This document shows, one piece after another, positions 1 to 8,490 of a DNA stretch of 64,000 nucleotides; position 1 is the first letter of the stretch, and the number at the start of each line of letters is the position of its first letter. The stretch lies in the NCBI RefSeq assembly GCF_014196055.1, contig NZ_JACICY010000001.1, forward strand, positions 758,203-822,202. Direction: 5' to 3'. The notes below the pieces were generated by a model that saw only the letters and a program-made list of their open reading frames with translations, was not told the DNA's origin and made no database searches. The stretch comes from Novosphingobium hassiacum. Its GTDB lineage: Bacteria; Pseudomonadota; Alphaproteobacteria; Sphingomonadales; Sphingomonadaceae. Position numbers and translations under genes: made by a program.

Positions 1-1155
1 TTCGTCCAGGACACGTTCCTGCCGGACTTGTTCGAAGCTGTGAACCGTGTGCCGTTCGTGGTGGCGTTCGGCCGGGGTCTGGTCGACGGGAAGTATACTT
101 TCGTGCTGGACAAGGCCGTGTCCACCGATGAGCAGCTCGCTGGCTTTGGACAGGTGGATTACAACCTGACCGAGCAGCTCAAACTCACTGCCGGTGTCCG
201 TGTGGCCTATACCAAGTTCGACACCAACGCGCAGTTCTCCGGCCCCGTGGTTGGCCCGGACGTAAACGATAGCGGTGGTCAAAGTGAAACCCCGGTCACG
301 CCGAAGTTCGGGATCTCCTGGCAGGCCGATGATGATAACCTGCTCTACGCCAGTGCTTCCAAGGGGTTCCGCATCGGCGGCTACAACCCTGCAATCGGCC
401 TACCCTGCGGCGTTTCGAGCGCGCCGGTTCCGGGAACGGCGCTGGGGGCGCTTGGCCTTTCGGATCGTCCGCAGCAATTCGGTTCGGACTCGGTCTGGAG
501 CTACGAAGTCGGTTCCAAGAACAAGCTTTTCGGCCGTGCCCTGACGATCGAAAGCAGCGCCTTCCTGATCGACTGGAGCAACATCCAGCAACAAGTGAAC
601 CTCAACGCCTGCGAATTCAACTTCACGCAGAACCTTGGAAAGGCCCGCAGCAAGGGCTTTGACGTGCAGTTCCAGCTCAAGGCAGCCAAGGGACTGACCT
701 TGGGTGGATCGATCGGCTACACCAACGCCGAGTTCACGCAGACCGTCAAGGGAGGGCCGAATGCGGCGCGGAACCTCGTCACCGAAGGCGACGATATTCC
801 CCTCAATCCGTGGCAGATCGTGCTGAATGCCCAATACGACTTCGCGGTGGGTGAGAACGATGCCTACGTGCGTGCCGATCTTCAGCATCTCTCGCGTCAG
901 CGGGCGGTTACGCCCGGTCTCAATCCGGCCAATGGCGTTGCCGATCTGACCATTCCGGCACCTGTGGAAGTGAACAATCTGAATCTGCGCGCTGGTGTCC
1001 GCTTCAACCTCGTCGAACTGGCCGTTTTCGCCAACAACGTCACGAACGAAACGCCGCTGCTGCTGCGCCAGCGCGATGTCGGTTTCTCGACGCTTTATCG
1101 CAATGCAACTTTGCGCCCCCGCACCATCGGGCTGACCGCAACGGTCCGCTACTAA
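1..1155 (+). CDS. TonB-dependent receptor, C-terminal part (5' end outside window)
   Basis: The reading frame is open from base 1, so this is the last 384 residues of an outer-membrane TonB-dependent receptor whose signal peptide, TonB box and plug lie upstream. What is visible is barrel: alternating amphipathic strands with the family pattern LTAGVRVAYTKFD, FGISWQADDDNLLYASASKG, and a last strand ending in an aromatic residue (TATVRY). It should import a substrate into the periplasm. It closely resembles the receptor at 48338-50689: both carry GYNP..GLPCG, SDSVWSYE, and NLGKARS.GFD. The amidohydrolase gene begins 11 bases after the stop, so the two are probably co-transcribed. The substrate cannot be read from sequence. 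Confidence 0.93.
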   Translation, partial: FVQDTFLPDLFEAVNRVPFVVAFGRGLVDGKYTFVLDKAVSTDEQLAGFGQVDYNLTEQLKLTAGVRVAYTKFDTNAQFSGPVVGPDVNDSGGQSETPVTPKFGISWQADDDNLLYASASKGFRIGGYNPAIGLPCGVSSAPVPGTALGALGLSDRPQQFGSDSVWSYEVGSKNKLFGRALTIESSAFLIDWSNIQQQVNLNACEFNFTQNLGKARSKGFDVQFQLKAAKGLTLGGSIGYTNAEFTQTVKGGPNAARNLVTEGDDIPLNPWQIVLNAQYDFAVGENDAYVRADLQHLSRQRAVTPGLNPANGVADLTIPAPVEVNNLNLRAGVRFNLVELAVFANNVTNETPLLLRQRDVGFSTLYRNATLRPRTIGLTATVRY

Positions 1156-1166
1156 GGAGTAAGACA

Positions 1167-2894
1167 ATGGCAGCTAACATGTGGCGAAATACATCTTCGT
1201 TGGCAGCGCTTCTGCTTGCTCTGGGCGCGCCAGGTGTGGCGGGCGCGCAAGATGCGAACCAGGCCGACGTCGTGTTGACTGACGGAGACATCTACACCCC
1301 GACGGGTTGGGCAAAATCGATGGCGCTGCGCAAAGGCGTGATCATCGCGGTCGGTAGCACCGCGGACATCGAGAAGCTGGCAGGGCCTGCTACCCGGCGC
1401 GTGGATCTCAAGGGGAGCGCCGTTCTTCCCGGGCTCGTCGACAGTCATGTCCACGTGACATTTGCGGGGCTTGAACAGTTCGCCTGTCGCATCACTCCGG
1501 GATCGCCGGCAAAAGCGATTGCCGAGGCCGTGCGCGGCTGCACCGTGCGTGCAAAGCCGGGCGAATGGATCACCGGTGGCAACTGGGTAGCGGCCGGGTT
1601 CAAAAGCGGCGAGCAGAACAAGGCCTTTCTCGACCGTATCGCACCCAACAATCCCGTCGCGCTGATCGATGAGTCCCATCACAGCTTGTGGGTGAACAGC
1701 GCAGCATTGAAGCTTGCGGGAATTACCGCAAAGACTGCCGATCCGGCGGGCGGCGTGATTGATCGTGATGCCAAGGGCGAACCAACCGGCCTGCTGCGTG
1801 AGACTGCTGCGAGATTGATCAACGCGGTCATTCCGGCGCCGTCTCGCGATCAGCTCAAAGCCGCGTTGACGCTGTCTAGCGGCCAGATGCTATCCTATGG
1901 CATCACGGCATTTGCCGATGCTGGCATCACCGCTGCCGATGTAGGCGCAATGTCCGAGCTTTCCGCCTCGGGCATGCTCAAGCAGCGGGTTCGTGGATGC
2001 ATGCGTTGGACCCCGCTGGCCGGCGATGCTCCGGCCGCTAATGGTATGGCATTGATCGACAGCCGCGCCGCCTATTCGACCGATCGGTTCCACCTCGACT
2101 GCGTGAAAGTCGTGCTCGACGGCGTTCCCACCGAGAGCCGCACGGCCTTCATGCTTGATCCTTATCTGGTTCACGGACACGGCGACGCGCCGACCCGCGG
2201 CCTGCCGATGATCAAGCCGGAGCTGCTCAACCCGGCCATCGCAAACTTTGACCGCATGGGTCTTACCGTGAAATTCCATGCAGTTGGCGATGCCGCCGTA
2301 CGCGAGGCCATCGATTCCGTGGCCTATGCGCGCAAGACCAATGGATGGGGCGGCCCCTCGCATGATGTGGGCCACAACAGCTTCGTTGCCATCGAGGATG
2401 TCAAGCGGGTCCGTGACCTTCACATGATCTGGGAATTCTCCCCGTACATCTGGTACCCGACCCCGATTGCGGCAAAGGACATTCGCGGCGTGATTGGCGA
2501 TGAGCGCATGAAGCGGTGGATCCCGATCCGCGATGCGGTTGAAACCGATGCTCTCGTCGTTGCAGGGTCTGACTGGTCCGTCGTTCCATCGGTGAACCCG
2601 TGGATCGCCATCGAAACCATGGTTACGCGCCAGGTGCCAGGCGGAAGCGCCGAGACTTTGGGAGAGGGGCAGAAGATTACGCTGGAACAGGCCATGCGCA
2701 TCTTCACTGAAAATGGCGCACGCTATCTTGGCCAGCGCCAGCTTTTTGGCAGCCTCGAATCGGGCATGAAGGCCGATTTCATCGTTGTCGAACGCAACCC
2801 CTTCAAGGTGCCCACGACAGAAATCCACAAGACCCGCGTTCTGGAGACGTATATCGAGGGCGAAAAGGTCTACGCCGCCAAGCAGCCCTCATGA
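1167..2894 (+). CDS. Exported amidohydrolase (amidohydrolase_3, YtcJ-like)
   Basis: The 575-residue protein has an N-terminal signal peptide ending near GVAGAQ (about residue 28), so it acts in the periplasm. The metallo-dependent hydrolase fold shows the metal HxH in VDSHVHVTF (H94, H96), further histidines H371 (KFHAVGD) and H403 (VGHNSF), and the catalytic aspartate D469 (AGSDWSVVP). Known members of this family cleave amide-type C-N bonds such as N-formyl or N-acyl groups; the substrate here is unknown. The start is ATG after a good ribosome site (aaggag, 1154-1159). Paralogues lie at 50689 and 55555 and share PGEWITGG or PGEWVSGG blocks. A strong hairpin terminator candidate follows at 2958-2999. 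Confidence 0.9.
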   Translation: MAANMWRNTSSLAALLLALGAPGVAGAQDANQADVVLTDGDIYTPTGWAKSMALRKGVIIAVGSTADIEKLAGPATRRVDLKGSAVLPGLVDSHVHVTFAGLEQFACRITPGSPAKAIAEAVRGCTVRAKPGEWITGGNWVAAGFKSGEQNKAFLDRIAPNNPVALIDESHHSLWVNSAALKLAGITAKTADPAGGVIDRDAKGEPTGLLRETAARLINAVIPAPSRDQLKAALTLSSGQMLSYGITAFADAGITAADVGAMSELSASGMLKQRVRGCMRWTPLAGDAPAANGMALIDSRAAYSTDRFHLDCVKVVLDGVPTESRTAFMLDPYLVHGHGDAPTRGLPMIKPELLNPAIANFDRMGLTVKFHAVGDAAVREAIDSVAYARKTNGWGGPSHDVGHNSFVAIEDVKRVRDLHMIWEFSPYIWYPTPIAAKDIRGVIGDERMKRWIPIRDAVETDALVVAGSDWSVVPSVNPWIAIETMVTRQVPGGSAETLGEGQKITLEQAMRIFTENGARYLGQRQLFGSLESGMKADFIVVERNPFKVPTTEIHKTRVLETYIEGEKVYAAKQPS

Positions 2895-2957
2895 CTGGAT
2901 GCCCAAGCAGCCTCTAACACTCTGATCTTTTTGGCAGTATTGCCAGGGGTGCTTTCC

Positions 2958-2999
2958 AAGACGCTCAGGATGTTGGTGACGACTTCCTGAGCGTCTTTT
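2958..2999 (+). terminator. Intrinsic terminator candidate
   Basis: A perfect 13-base inverted repeat (aagacgctcagga at 2958-2970 and tcctgagcgtctt at 2985-2997) with a 14-base loop runs straight into a short T run (2996-2999). It sits 63 bases after the amidohydrolase stop codon, the right place to end the receptor-amidohydrolase transcript. The T run is short and the loop long, so it could also be a transcript-stabilising hairpin. Confidence 0.6.
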
Positions 3000-3222
3000 C
3001 GCGCTGACGACATGACCGACCAGAGATGCTGGTTTCGCGGAAACGGGCAGACATTCCATGAGAAAGCTAAGTCCGCCTTCGGCACCTTGTGTCAGGTCGG
3101 CGAGCCGTTGAGGAGGCGTACAGGGTGGGAGAATATTTCCTCGGCTCACGACTCGGCCCTCCGCATGGCACGCAGATCAGCGGCGGCGTTAGGCCAATCG
3201 CTGGCATAGCGGTCATAGAGGC

Positions 3223-3255
3223 GGCTAAGGGGCTAAGGGGCTAAGGGGCTAAGGG
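3223..3255 (+). repeat. Tandem octamer repeat, four copies of GGCTAAGG
   Basis: Four exact head-to-tail copies of ggctaagg plus one extra g end 31 bases before the lipoprotein start codon. Exact short tandem arrays can change copy number by slippage. This one lies where it could alter promoter or leader spacing of the lipoprotein gene, which is an inference. Confidence 0.9.
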
Positions 3256-3286
3256 AACCGGATCAAAGGCCAAACGCTAGGGTGAT

Positions 3287-3853
3287 ATGAAAAATTATCT
3301 GATCTTCATCCCATTGGCTCTTCTCGCCGCCTGTTCGCCCGAAGCCGAGGAGCCGGCAGCGGACAAGATCATCACACCAACCTCGACCGCTGAGTCCGCG
3401 ACCTCGGCATCCGCAACCGCCGCCGATGCCAACACCCTCACCCTAGATGGTCTGGGCGCGCTTCGTATCGGCCAGCGAATCCCTTCGGGCAGCAGCTTTG
3501 CATCTCGCGGCGCGCAGATCCCCGGCTCGACTTGCCGCACGCTTTCTTCGCCCGACTACCCTGGGGTCGTTGCAATGACCGTCGACGGCGAGCTCCGCCG
3601 GATCACGGTCTCAAAGGGCTCCAACGTCGCGCTTGTCGAGGGTATCAGCGCCGGAGCCACCGAGGCTGAAGTGCGCGCGACCTTTCCCGGCTTCCAAGAG
3701 AGCCCGCACAAATATCTCGCCGCGCCGGGCAAATATCTCACCCAACCAGGCGCCGACCCAAGGCTCCATTTCGAGATCGACACCGACGAAAAGGTCAGCA
3801 TGATCCACGTCGGTACCCTCCCCGAACTGACATGGGTCGAGGGCTGCGCCTGA
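3287..3853 (+). CDS. Putative lipoprotein of unknown function
   Basis: The 188-residue protein starts MKNYLIFIPLALLAACSPEA, a type II signal peptide with lipobox LLAAC (lipidated Cys16), so it should be anchored in a membrane facing the periplasm. A Ser/Thr/Ala-rich linker (about residues 20-48) leads into a compact domain with LGALRIGQRIP, two further cysteines (in STCRTLSS and EGCA) and a beta-rich tail. I do not recognise a characterised family. The ATG is chosen because the signal peptide begins there. It is flanked upstream by the octamer repeat and downstream by a convergent TetR gene. Confidence 0.7.
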   Translation: MKNYLIFIPLALLAACSPEAEEPAADKIITPTSTAESATSASATAADANTLTLDGLGALRIGQRIPSGSSFASRGAQIPGSTCRTLSSPDYPGVVAMTVDGELRRITVSKGSNVALVEGISAGATEAEVRATFPGFQESPHKYLAAPGKYLTQPGADPRLHFEIDTDEKVSMIHVGTLPELTWVEGCA

Positions 3854-3982
3854 GAAATGGACGATGCCCAGAGGGCGGAGTTGGTCTGGTAGGAAAGCCG
3901 CCAGCGTACCAATGCGGTTAGCCACGTAGGCGCGCACGTCGAGAGCAAACAAGCCGCAGACGTTAACAGGCTTGTAGCGCGG

Positions 3983-4588
3983 CTAACGTTGCAGGGCGGC
4001 ATCCACCGCCACGGTGACGACCTGTCGAGTCACTTCGTCACGGCGCAAGTCGCGCGGTTCGACTTTCTGGATCATGTGTTTGCGGCGTAGCGACGCAAAC
4101 CCGTAGACGGTTGACCATAGCGCCAGGACCCTGACCTCGATGATCTCCTCCGCGAAGCCGGCAAGCGCTTCGCGGACGGGCGCGACCAGGGTTTCATGGC
4201 CAAGATCCTGAAATACGACCAGCGCGGGGTCCGGCGCTGGACTTGTCAGTTCGCTCTCATACATCAGTTCAAGCAGTTGCGGGCTTCGCGTGGCGAAATC
4301 CACGAACTGCATGCCCAGGCAAATCAGCTTTTCCCTCGGGTTACCCGTCGCCGTGGCATCGGCCGCCGCTTGGGTGATTTCGGCATAGCCATCCAACGCG
4401 AGCGCGAGCAGCAACGCCCGGCGATCCTTGAAGTGATGATAGGGCGCCCCGGACGATACGCCGACCAGCTGCGCGAGCGTCCGCACAGAAAGCGAATGAT
4501 GCCCATGCTCGGCAATGTAGGCGCGTCCGGCACGCAGCAAGTCGCCGCGCAAGTCCTCTCGATGGTAGGTTTTCGCTTGTATGGCCAC
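3983..4588 (-). CDS. TetR/AcrR family transcriptional regulator
   Basis: The protein has about 201 residues from a GTG start at 4588. The N-terminal helix-turn-helix is clear: AGRAYIAEHGHHSLSVRTLA, LVGVSSGAPYHHFKDRRALL, then an all-helical ligand domain with the C-terminal family signature seen in TetR_C_33-like proteins. The frame stays open upstream to an ATG at 4657, but the extra 23 residues look non-coding and that ATG lies inside the large palindrome at 4648-4688, so the shorter start is preferred. It is divergent from the flavin monooxygenase gene that opens the glycoside locus and is the likely repressor of that operon and of itself. Confidence 0.85.
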   Translation of the reverse strand: MAIQAKTYHREDLRGDLLRAGRAYIAEHGHHSLSVRTLAQLVGVSSGAPYHHFKDRRALLLALALDGYAEITQAAADATATGNPREKLICLGMQFVDFATRSPQLLELMYESELTSPAPDPALVVFQDLGHETLVAPVREALAGFAEEIIEVRVLALWSTVYGFASLRRKHMIQKVEPRDLRRDEVTRQVVTVAVDAALQR

Positions 4589-4647
4589 GCGCCGTCCCGC
4601 TGTTTCGTCGCCCGGTTCGATAAAGCTAAAAAAGACGATTGCCAAGG

Positions 4648-4688
4648 ATCTAATCACTGCTTAGAAGGAATCTAAGCGCAGATTAGAT
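4648..4688. promoter_or_regulatory. Large dyad, likely TetR operator
   Basis: An 18-base left arm (4648-4665, atctaatcactgcttaga) and an 18-base right arm (4671-4688, tctaagcgcagattagat) match as inverted repeats at 15 of 18 positions around a 5-base centre. Each arm holds two perfect blocks, atctaatc/gattagat and cttaga/tctaag. It lies between the divergent TetR gene and the monooxygenase operon, the classic position of a TetR-family operator. Binding by this regulator is inferred. Confidence 0.6.
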
Positions 4689-4716
4689 TGCGTTGCGAAA
4701 TGGGTGAGGAGTTCGG

Positions 4717-5946
4717 ATGTCTAGGCGTCGAATCGCAGTTATTGGCGCAGGCCCGGGTGGAATGGCCGCAGCGCTCGCGGCGATTCGCGTCGGCTTCGAC
4801 GTCACCATTTTTGAACGCGCGTCGGAGATCCGCGCGGCTGGCAACATTTTGAACCTGTGGCCGCCGCCGCAGAAGGTGCTGAAGCTGATCGGTGTCGATA
4901 CCCGCGATCTGGGCGCACCGTGCAAGGTGTTCTTTCACAATGCGGACGGTCGCCAGCGCGCCGAGGTCAAGCTTACACCCGAGGTCGAGCGTGAATTCGG
5001 CGGCGGCTTTATCGGCTTGCTGCGCTGGGGGCTGTACCAACGCATGTTGGCGGCATTGCCGCCGGGCACGATCCGTCTCGACCACAACCTGACGGCGATC
5101 GAAGATCTCGGCGGGTCGGTCCGGCTCGACTTCGCCAATGGCGAGACGTTCGATGCGGACGTCGTCATCGGGGCTGACGGGATCAATTCGGCGGTACGCA
5201 AATCGCTGTGGGGCGATGCGCCAATCCGGCACCAGCATCTCCACCTGGTCGGCGGCTACCTGTTCCTGGATGATGCGCCCGACGGCATCGGCGTCCTGTC
5301 CCACAACCGCACGACGCAGGTCAGCTACACGCCGATCCGTCACGACGGGAAATGGGGCTATGAATGGTGGGTCTTGGAAGCATGTGACCCGGCCGACCCG
5401 CCGCCAGCCGACCTCATCGGCTTTAGCCGTGAACGTGCAGCAGGCTTCCCGCAGAAAGTGCGTGACCTGATCGCGGCGACGCCGGTCGAGCATATGCAGC
5501 GCTGGGAGATCCGCGATCGCCCGCCAATACCGCAATGGTCGAAGGGGCGGATCACGCTGGTCGGCGACGCCGCCCATCCGACCTCGCCCTACGCTGCCTA
5601 TGGCGCGGGCATGTCGATCGAGGACGGCTATTTCCTGGCTCGCGAACTTGCTGCAGTCGATATTTCAGACGATGCGGCCGTGTCTGGCGCGCTGCAGCGT
5701 TATGAAGACCGCCGCAAGCCGCATACCTCGCGCGTTTCGCAGGAGGCGTATCGGACCGGCCGGATGTTCCACCATCTGCCCGCACCCCTGCGTCCGGTGC
5801 GCGATTTCGTATTCGATCACACGCCGTTCCTGCAGAAAATGGTCGGCGACGAGATGCCCAAGCACATCCTCTCGCAGCTTGCCGAGATCGAGGATGCCGA
5901 TCCTTACGTCCCACCCCATATGAAAGAGAAGGCGAGCGCTGCATGA
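4717..5946 (+). CDS. FAD-dependent aromatic monooxygenase (PHBH fold)
   Basis: The 409-residue protein has the three flavin hydroxylase fingerprints: GxGxxG at the N-terminus (VIGAGPGGMAAA, G10-G15), the DG motif (VVIGADGINSAVRK, D154-G155) and the GD motif (ITLVGDAAHPTSPYAAYGAG, G283-D284). Enzymes of this class hydroxylate a phenolic ring with NAD(P)H and O2 in the cytoplasm. Ribosome site gaggag is at 4706-4711. It is the first gene after the TetR operator and overlaps the next gene by 4 bases (ATGA). In this context it may act on an aromatic aglycone released by the downstream genes; the substrate is not readable from sequence. Confidence 0.9.
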   Translation: MSRRRIAVIGAGPGGMAAALAAIRVGFDVTIFERASEIRAAGNILNLWPPPQKVLKLIGVDTRDLGAPCKVFFHNADGRQRAEVKLTPEVEREFGGGFIGLLRWGLYQRMLAALPPGTIRLDHNLTAIEDLGGSVRLDFANGETFDADVVIGADGINSAVRKSLWGDAPIRHQHLHLVGGYLFLDDAPDGIGVLSHNRTTQVSYTPIRHDGKWGYEWWVLEACDPADPPPADLIGFSRERAAGFPQKVRDLIAATPVEHMQRWEIRDRPPIPQWSKGRITLVGDAAHPTSPYAAYGAGMSIEDGYFLARELAAVDISDDAAVSGALQRYEDRRKPHTSRVSQEAYRTGRMFHHLPAPLRPVRDFVFDHTPFLQKMVGDEMPKHILSQLAEIEDADPYVPPHMKEKASAA

Positions 5947-6875
5947 GCGGATCGTTCAAATACGGCGTTTCGCTGTACAGTTATACCGACGATTTCGGCA
6001 CCGTAATGGGGCTAGAGGACGCGTTTTATCATGTCGCCGAAGCGTCGGCGACAGGTATCGAGATTTTGGGCGAGGCGCATGTCGAGGGCTATCCCGAACC
6101 GAGTTCAGCCTGGCTCGATCGCTGGTTTTCGCTAGTCGAGAAATATCGGCTGGAGCCGACCAACTATGCGTGCTGGATCGACACGGACATCCAGAAGCGC
6201 CGTGACATCGGGGTCGAGGAAGCCGCTGCTCAACTGACATTGGACCTCAACCTGGCCAAGCGGCTCGGCTTCAAGTTCATTCGGCCGAAATTCGGTGTGA
6301 TCGACGATGAATTGACGCCGCATCCGGTTTGGGAAGGCGCTACGGAGCGCGTGCTGGATCTGGCGGCCAAGCTCGACATCTCCATCATCCCGGAAATTCA
6401 TGCCCCCACGCCTATCCGGCATCCGGTGGTGGAAGCCTATATCGACTTCATCCAGCGTACTGGCACACGTCATTTCGGTCTGTTGATCGATACCGGCATT
6501 TTCCAGGATCGGCCGCTGCCGTCCTGGCAACATGAAACGCCCGAGATGCGCGAATTGCGCAGTGGCGCGATGAGCTTTCTCGACGGAATCAAGGTGCCGG
6601 TCGAGCAACTGGCGGAAGTGATCGACTACACGCCCTTCATCCAGGCGAAGTTCCACCACATCGACGAAGATCTGCACGATCACAATATCCCATGGGAGAA
6701 GGTCGTCCCGATGCTGAAATCGCTCGGCTATACCGGCTATCTTTCGAGCGAATATGAGGGCGTGCGCGATCCTTGGGTGGCTATCGAGCAGGTGCGCCGA
6801 CAACACGCGCTGATCCGGAAACTGGAACGCGAATATGACCAGCAGCATGCGGCACCTGCCGCTGTGGAGGCATGA
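5943..6875 (+). CDS. Sugar phosphate isomerase/epimerase-fold protein, C-glycoside deglycosidase alpha-subunit candidate
   Basis: The 310-residue TIM-barrel protein of the xylose isomerase-like superfamily shows the metal-site set E151 (IIPEIHAP), D183 (LLIDTGIF), H238/H239 (KFHHIDED) and E270 (YLSSEYEG), with H153 next to the first ligand. The next gene, overlapping by 4 bases, encodes a DUF6379-like beta-sandwich protein. That pairing is the hallmark of bacterial C-glycoside deglycosidases, in which the alpha subunit cleaves the C-C bond of a 3-oxo-C-glycoside. A plain sugar epimerase or a 3-keto-O-glycoside lyase remains possible. Confidence 0.8.
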   Translation: MSGSFKYGVSLYSYTDDFGTVMGLEDAFYHVAEASATGIEILGEAHVEGYPEPSSAWLDRWFSLVEKYRLEPTNYACWIDTDIQKRRDIGVEEAAAQLTLDLNLAKRLGFKFIRPKFGVIDDELTPHPVWEGATERVLDLAAKLDISIIPEIHAPTPIRHPVVEAYIDFIQRTGTRHFGLLIDTGIFQDRPLPSWQHETPEMRELRSGAMSFLDGIKVPVEQLAEVIDYTPFIQAKFHHIDEDLHDHNIPWEKVVPMLKSLGYTGYLSSEYEGVRDPWVAIEQVRRQHALIRKLEREYDQQHAAPAAVEA

Positions 6876-7279
6876 TTATGCTTGAGCGCAATCACATTCA
6901 GACCAGCGGCTTTTCCAACATCGGCCCGGAAGGCAATCGGACCGGTTTTCGCGTCCGTTTGCGTCAGCCCAATTACCGCGGCACGCGTGTCTCATTACTC
7001 GAAGGCATCGACGTGACGGTGGATGGCGAACGCTATCCTTCGCAGGAAAACCGCTTCCTGATCGATGGGCGCGAATATGGTCACGCCGATCTGGACACCT
7101 TGATAGATGTTCGCTGGCCGGTTGGCACGACGGTCGACGTGCTGATCGACAAGCCCGGCGGCCTTGAGCCCGGTGTCCATCTGGTCGAGACCGTCGTTCT
7201 CTATCGGCATCCGTATTTTCCTCCGCAGTTCCGGCCCGTCCCAGTGCCGGACAGCCGTCACGCGACGATTGTGCTTTAA
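6872..7279 (+). CDS. DUF6379-like protein, C-glycoside deglycosidase beta-subunit candidate
   Basis: The 135-residue protein has no signal peptide and is beta-rich: GNRTGFRVRLRQPNYRGTRV, LLEGIDVTVDGERYP, DTLIDVRWPVG, then a conserved tail with YRHPYFPPQFRP. The pattern and length fit the DUF6379 / C-glycoside deglycosidase beta-subunit family as I remember it. The gene overlaps the isomerase-fold gene by 4 bases and the transporter gene by one base (TAATG), so all three are translationally coupled. In known enzymes this small subunit lids the active site of the barrel partner. Family assignment is from memory and needs a profile search. Confidence 0.7.
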   Translation: MIMLERNHIQTSGFSNIGPEGNRTGFRVRLRQPNYRGTRVSLLEGIDVTVDGERYPSQENRFLIDGREYGHADLDTLIDVRWPVGTTVDVLIDKPGGLEPGVHLVETVVLYRHPYFPPQFRPVPVPDSRHATIVL

Positions 7280-8469
7280 TGGCCGCTACAATCTCGGCTG
7301 GCCGTCCGGTGCGCAGGGCGGGCATCGGACAGGGCGTTACCGTCATGTTCGCGGCGTTCCTGCCGATCCTCGCGATCGTCGGGCTTGCGCCGGCCGTGCC
7401 GAGTATCATTGCTGCGTTTGCGGACGTGCCCGGGGCAACGACGCTGGTGCCGCTCGCGGTCACAGCGCCCGGGCTGATGATCGCGCTGTTCTCTCCGTTG
7501 ATGGGCTGGATCGTCGATCGTCACGGTCGGCGAAAACTGCTGATCTGTGCCACGCTGGTCTATGGCTGCATCGGGCTGGTGCCGCTGTTCATCGATACGA
7601 TCGAAGCGCTGATCGCGTCGCGCCTTGTGCTCGGGATCTGCGAGGCAGCGATCTTAACTGTCACGAATACACTGATCGGCGACTATTTTTCGCATGATGA
7701 GCGGCGTGGCTGGCTTACCTTTCAGGGGGTGATCGGTCCGATCTTCGGCACCGGCACCGTTTTCCTTGCCGGGTTCCTTGCAGCTCAATCGTGGCAACTG
7801 CCGTTCGCGGTTTATGCCGTAGCGTTCCCGATCTCGCTGCTCATGCTGATCTTCCTGTTCGAGCCGGACGTTCGCTCGGAGGCGCTTGCGCAGAACGCGA
7901 CGAGCACGCCGTTCCCGTGGAAGCAGGTAGCGGTCTGCTGCTCGTTCACGCTGTTCGCGGCAGCGCTCTATTATGTCTATATCGTCCAGGTGGGCCGGGC
8001 GTTCGGTGAAGTCGGCGTCAATTCGGCGGCGCAGGTCGGCATGCTGATCTCGATCGCCAGCATCGGCGTGGTGCTGGGCGCGCTGCTGTTTCAGTGGGTT
8101 TCGCGGCGCTTTTCGTCGGACCTGCAGCTGCTGATCTTCCTCAGCCTGCTCGGCATCGGTCTGGTCGGCATTGGCCTCAGCCGCGATGCCATGACAATGA
8201 CCGCCTTCGCCTTCGTACAACAGCTGGGTGCCGGCATTCTGATCCCGGCGCTCGTACTGTGGACCGTGTCGCATTTGCCGGCCGAGCATCGCGGGCGTGG
8301 CATGGGAATCTGGAGCGGTTGCTTCTTCCTGGGGCAGTTCGTCAGCCCGCTGCTCGTGTCGGGGACGCAGCTGCTCGCCGGTTCGATGCGTGATGCATTC
8401 CTGATCCTTGGCATCGTTTCGATCGTCGGCGGTCTCTCAACCCGATTCATGACCAAGTTGATCAAATAA
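7279..8469 (+). CDS. MFS transporter
   Basis: The 396-residue protein is built of about twelve hydrophobic helices. The conserved loop after helix 2 reads GWIVDRHGRRKLLICATL, matching the Major Facilitator motif A (G-x3-D-R-x-G-R-R). It is an inner-membrane secondary transporter, probably bringing the glycoside or its product into the cytoplasm. The start codon overlaps the previous stop, and the TBDR gene follows after 21 bases, so outer- and inner-membrane transport are encoded together. Confidence 0.9.
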   Translation: MAATISAGRPVRRAGIGQGVTVMFAAFLPILAIVGLAPAVPSIIAAFADVPGATTLVPLAVTAPGLMIALFSPLMGWIVDRHGRRKLLICATLVYGCIGLVPLFIDTIEALIASRLVLGICEAAILTVTNTLIGDYFSHDERRGWLTFQGVIGPIFGTGTVFLAGFLAAQSWQLPFAVYAVAFPISLLMLIFLFEPDVRSEALAQNATSTPFPWKQVAVCCSFTLFAAALYYVYIVQVGRAFGEVGVNSAAQVGMLISIASIGVVLGALLFQWVSRRFSSDLQLLIFLSLLGIGLVGIGLSRDAMTMTAFAFVQQLGAGILIPALVLWTVSHLPAEHRGRGMGIWSGCFFLGQFVSPLLVSGTQLLAGSMRDAFLILGIVSIVGGLSTRFMTKLIK

Positions 8470-8490
8470 CAAACGTAAGGGGAGGTTATC

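Larger units (their letters stand above)
2895..3286. other. Non-coding stretch with terminator, degraded coding traces and tandem repeats
   Basis: The region has no convincing intact gene. It contains the hairpin at 2958-2999 and an 8-base tandem repeat at 3223-3255. On the minus strand, about 3148-3223 reads RLYDRYASDWPNAAADLRAM before a stop, which looks protein-like. It has no start and no continuation, because the tandem repeat breaks the frame just upstream, so it may be the tail of a lost gene. Confidence 0.5.

Noticed and set aside
1890..2828. 312-residue minus-strand frame inside the first amidohydrolase
   Set aside because: It is a shadow of a gene with full catalytic motifs on the plus strand.
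3223..3255. CRISPR-like repeat
   Set aside because: Repeats are 8 bases and directly adjacent with no spacers, so this is a simple tandem repeat; no CRISPR array or cas gene was seen.
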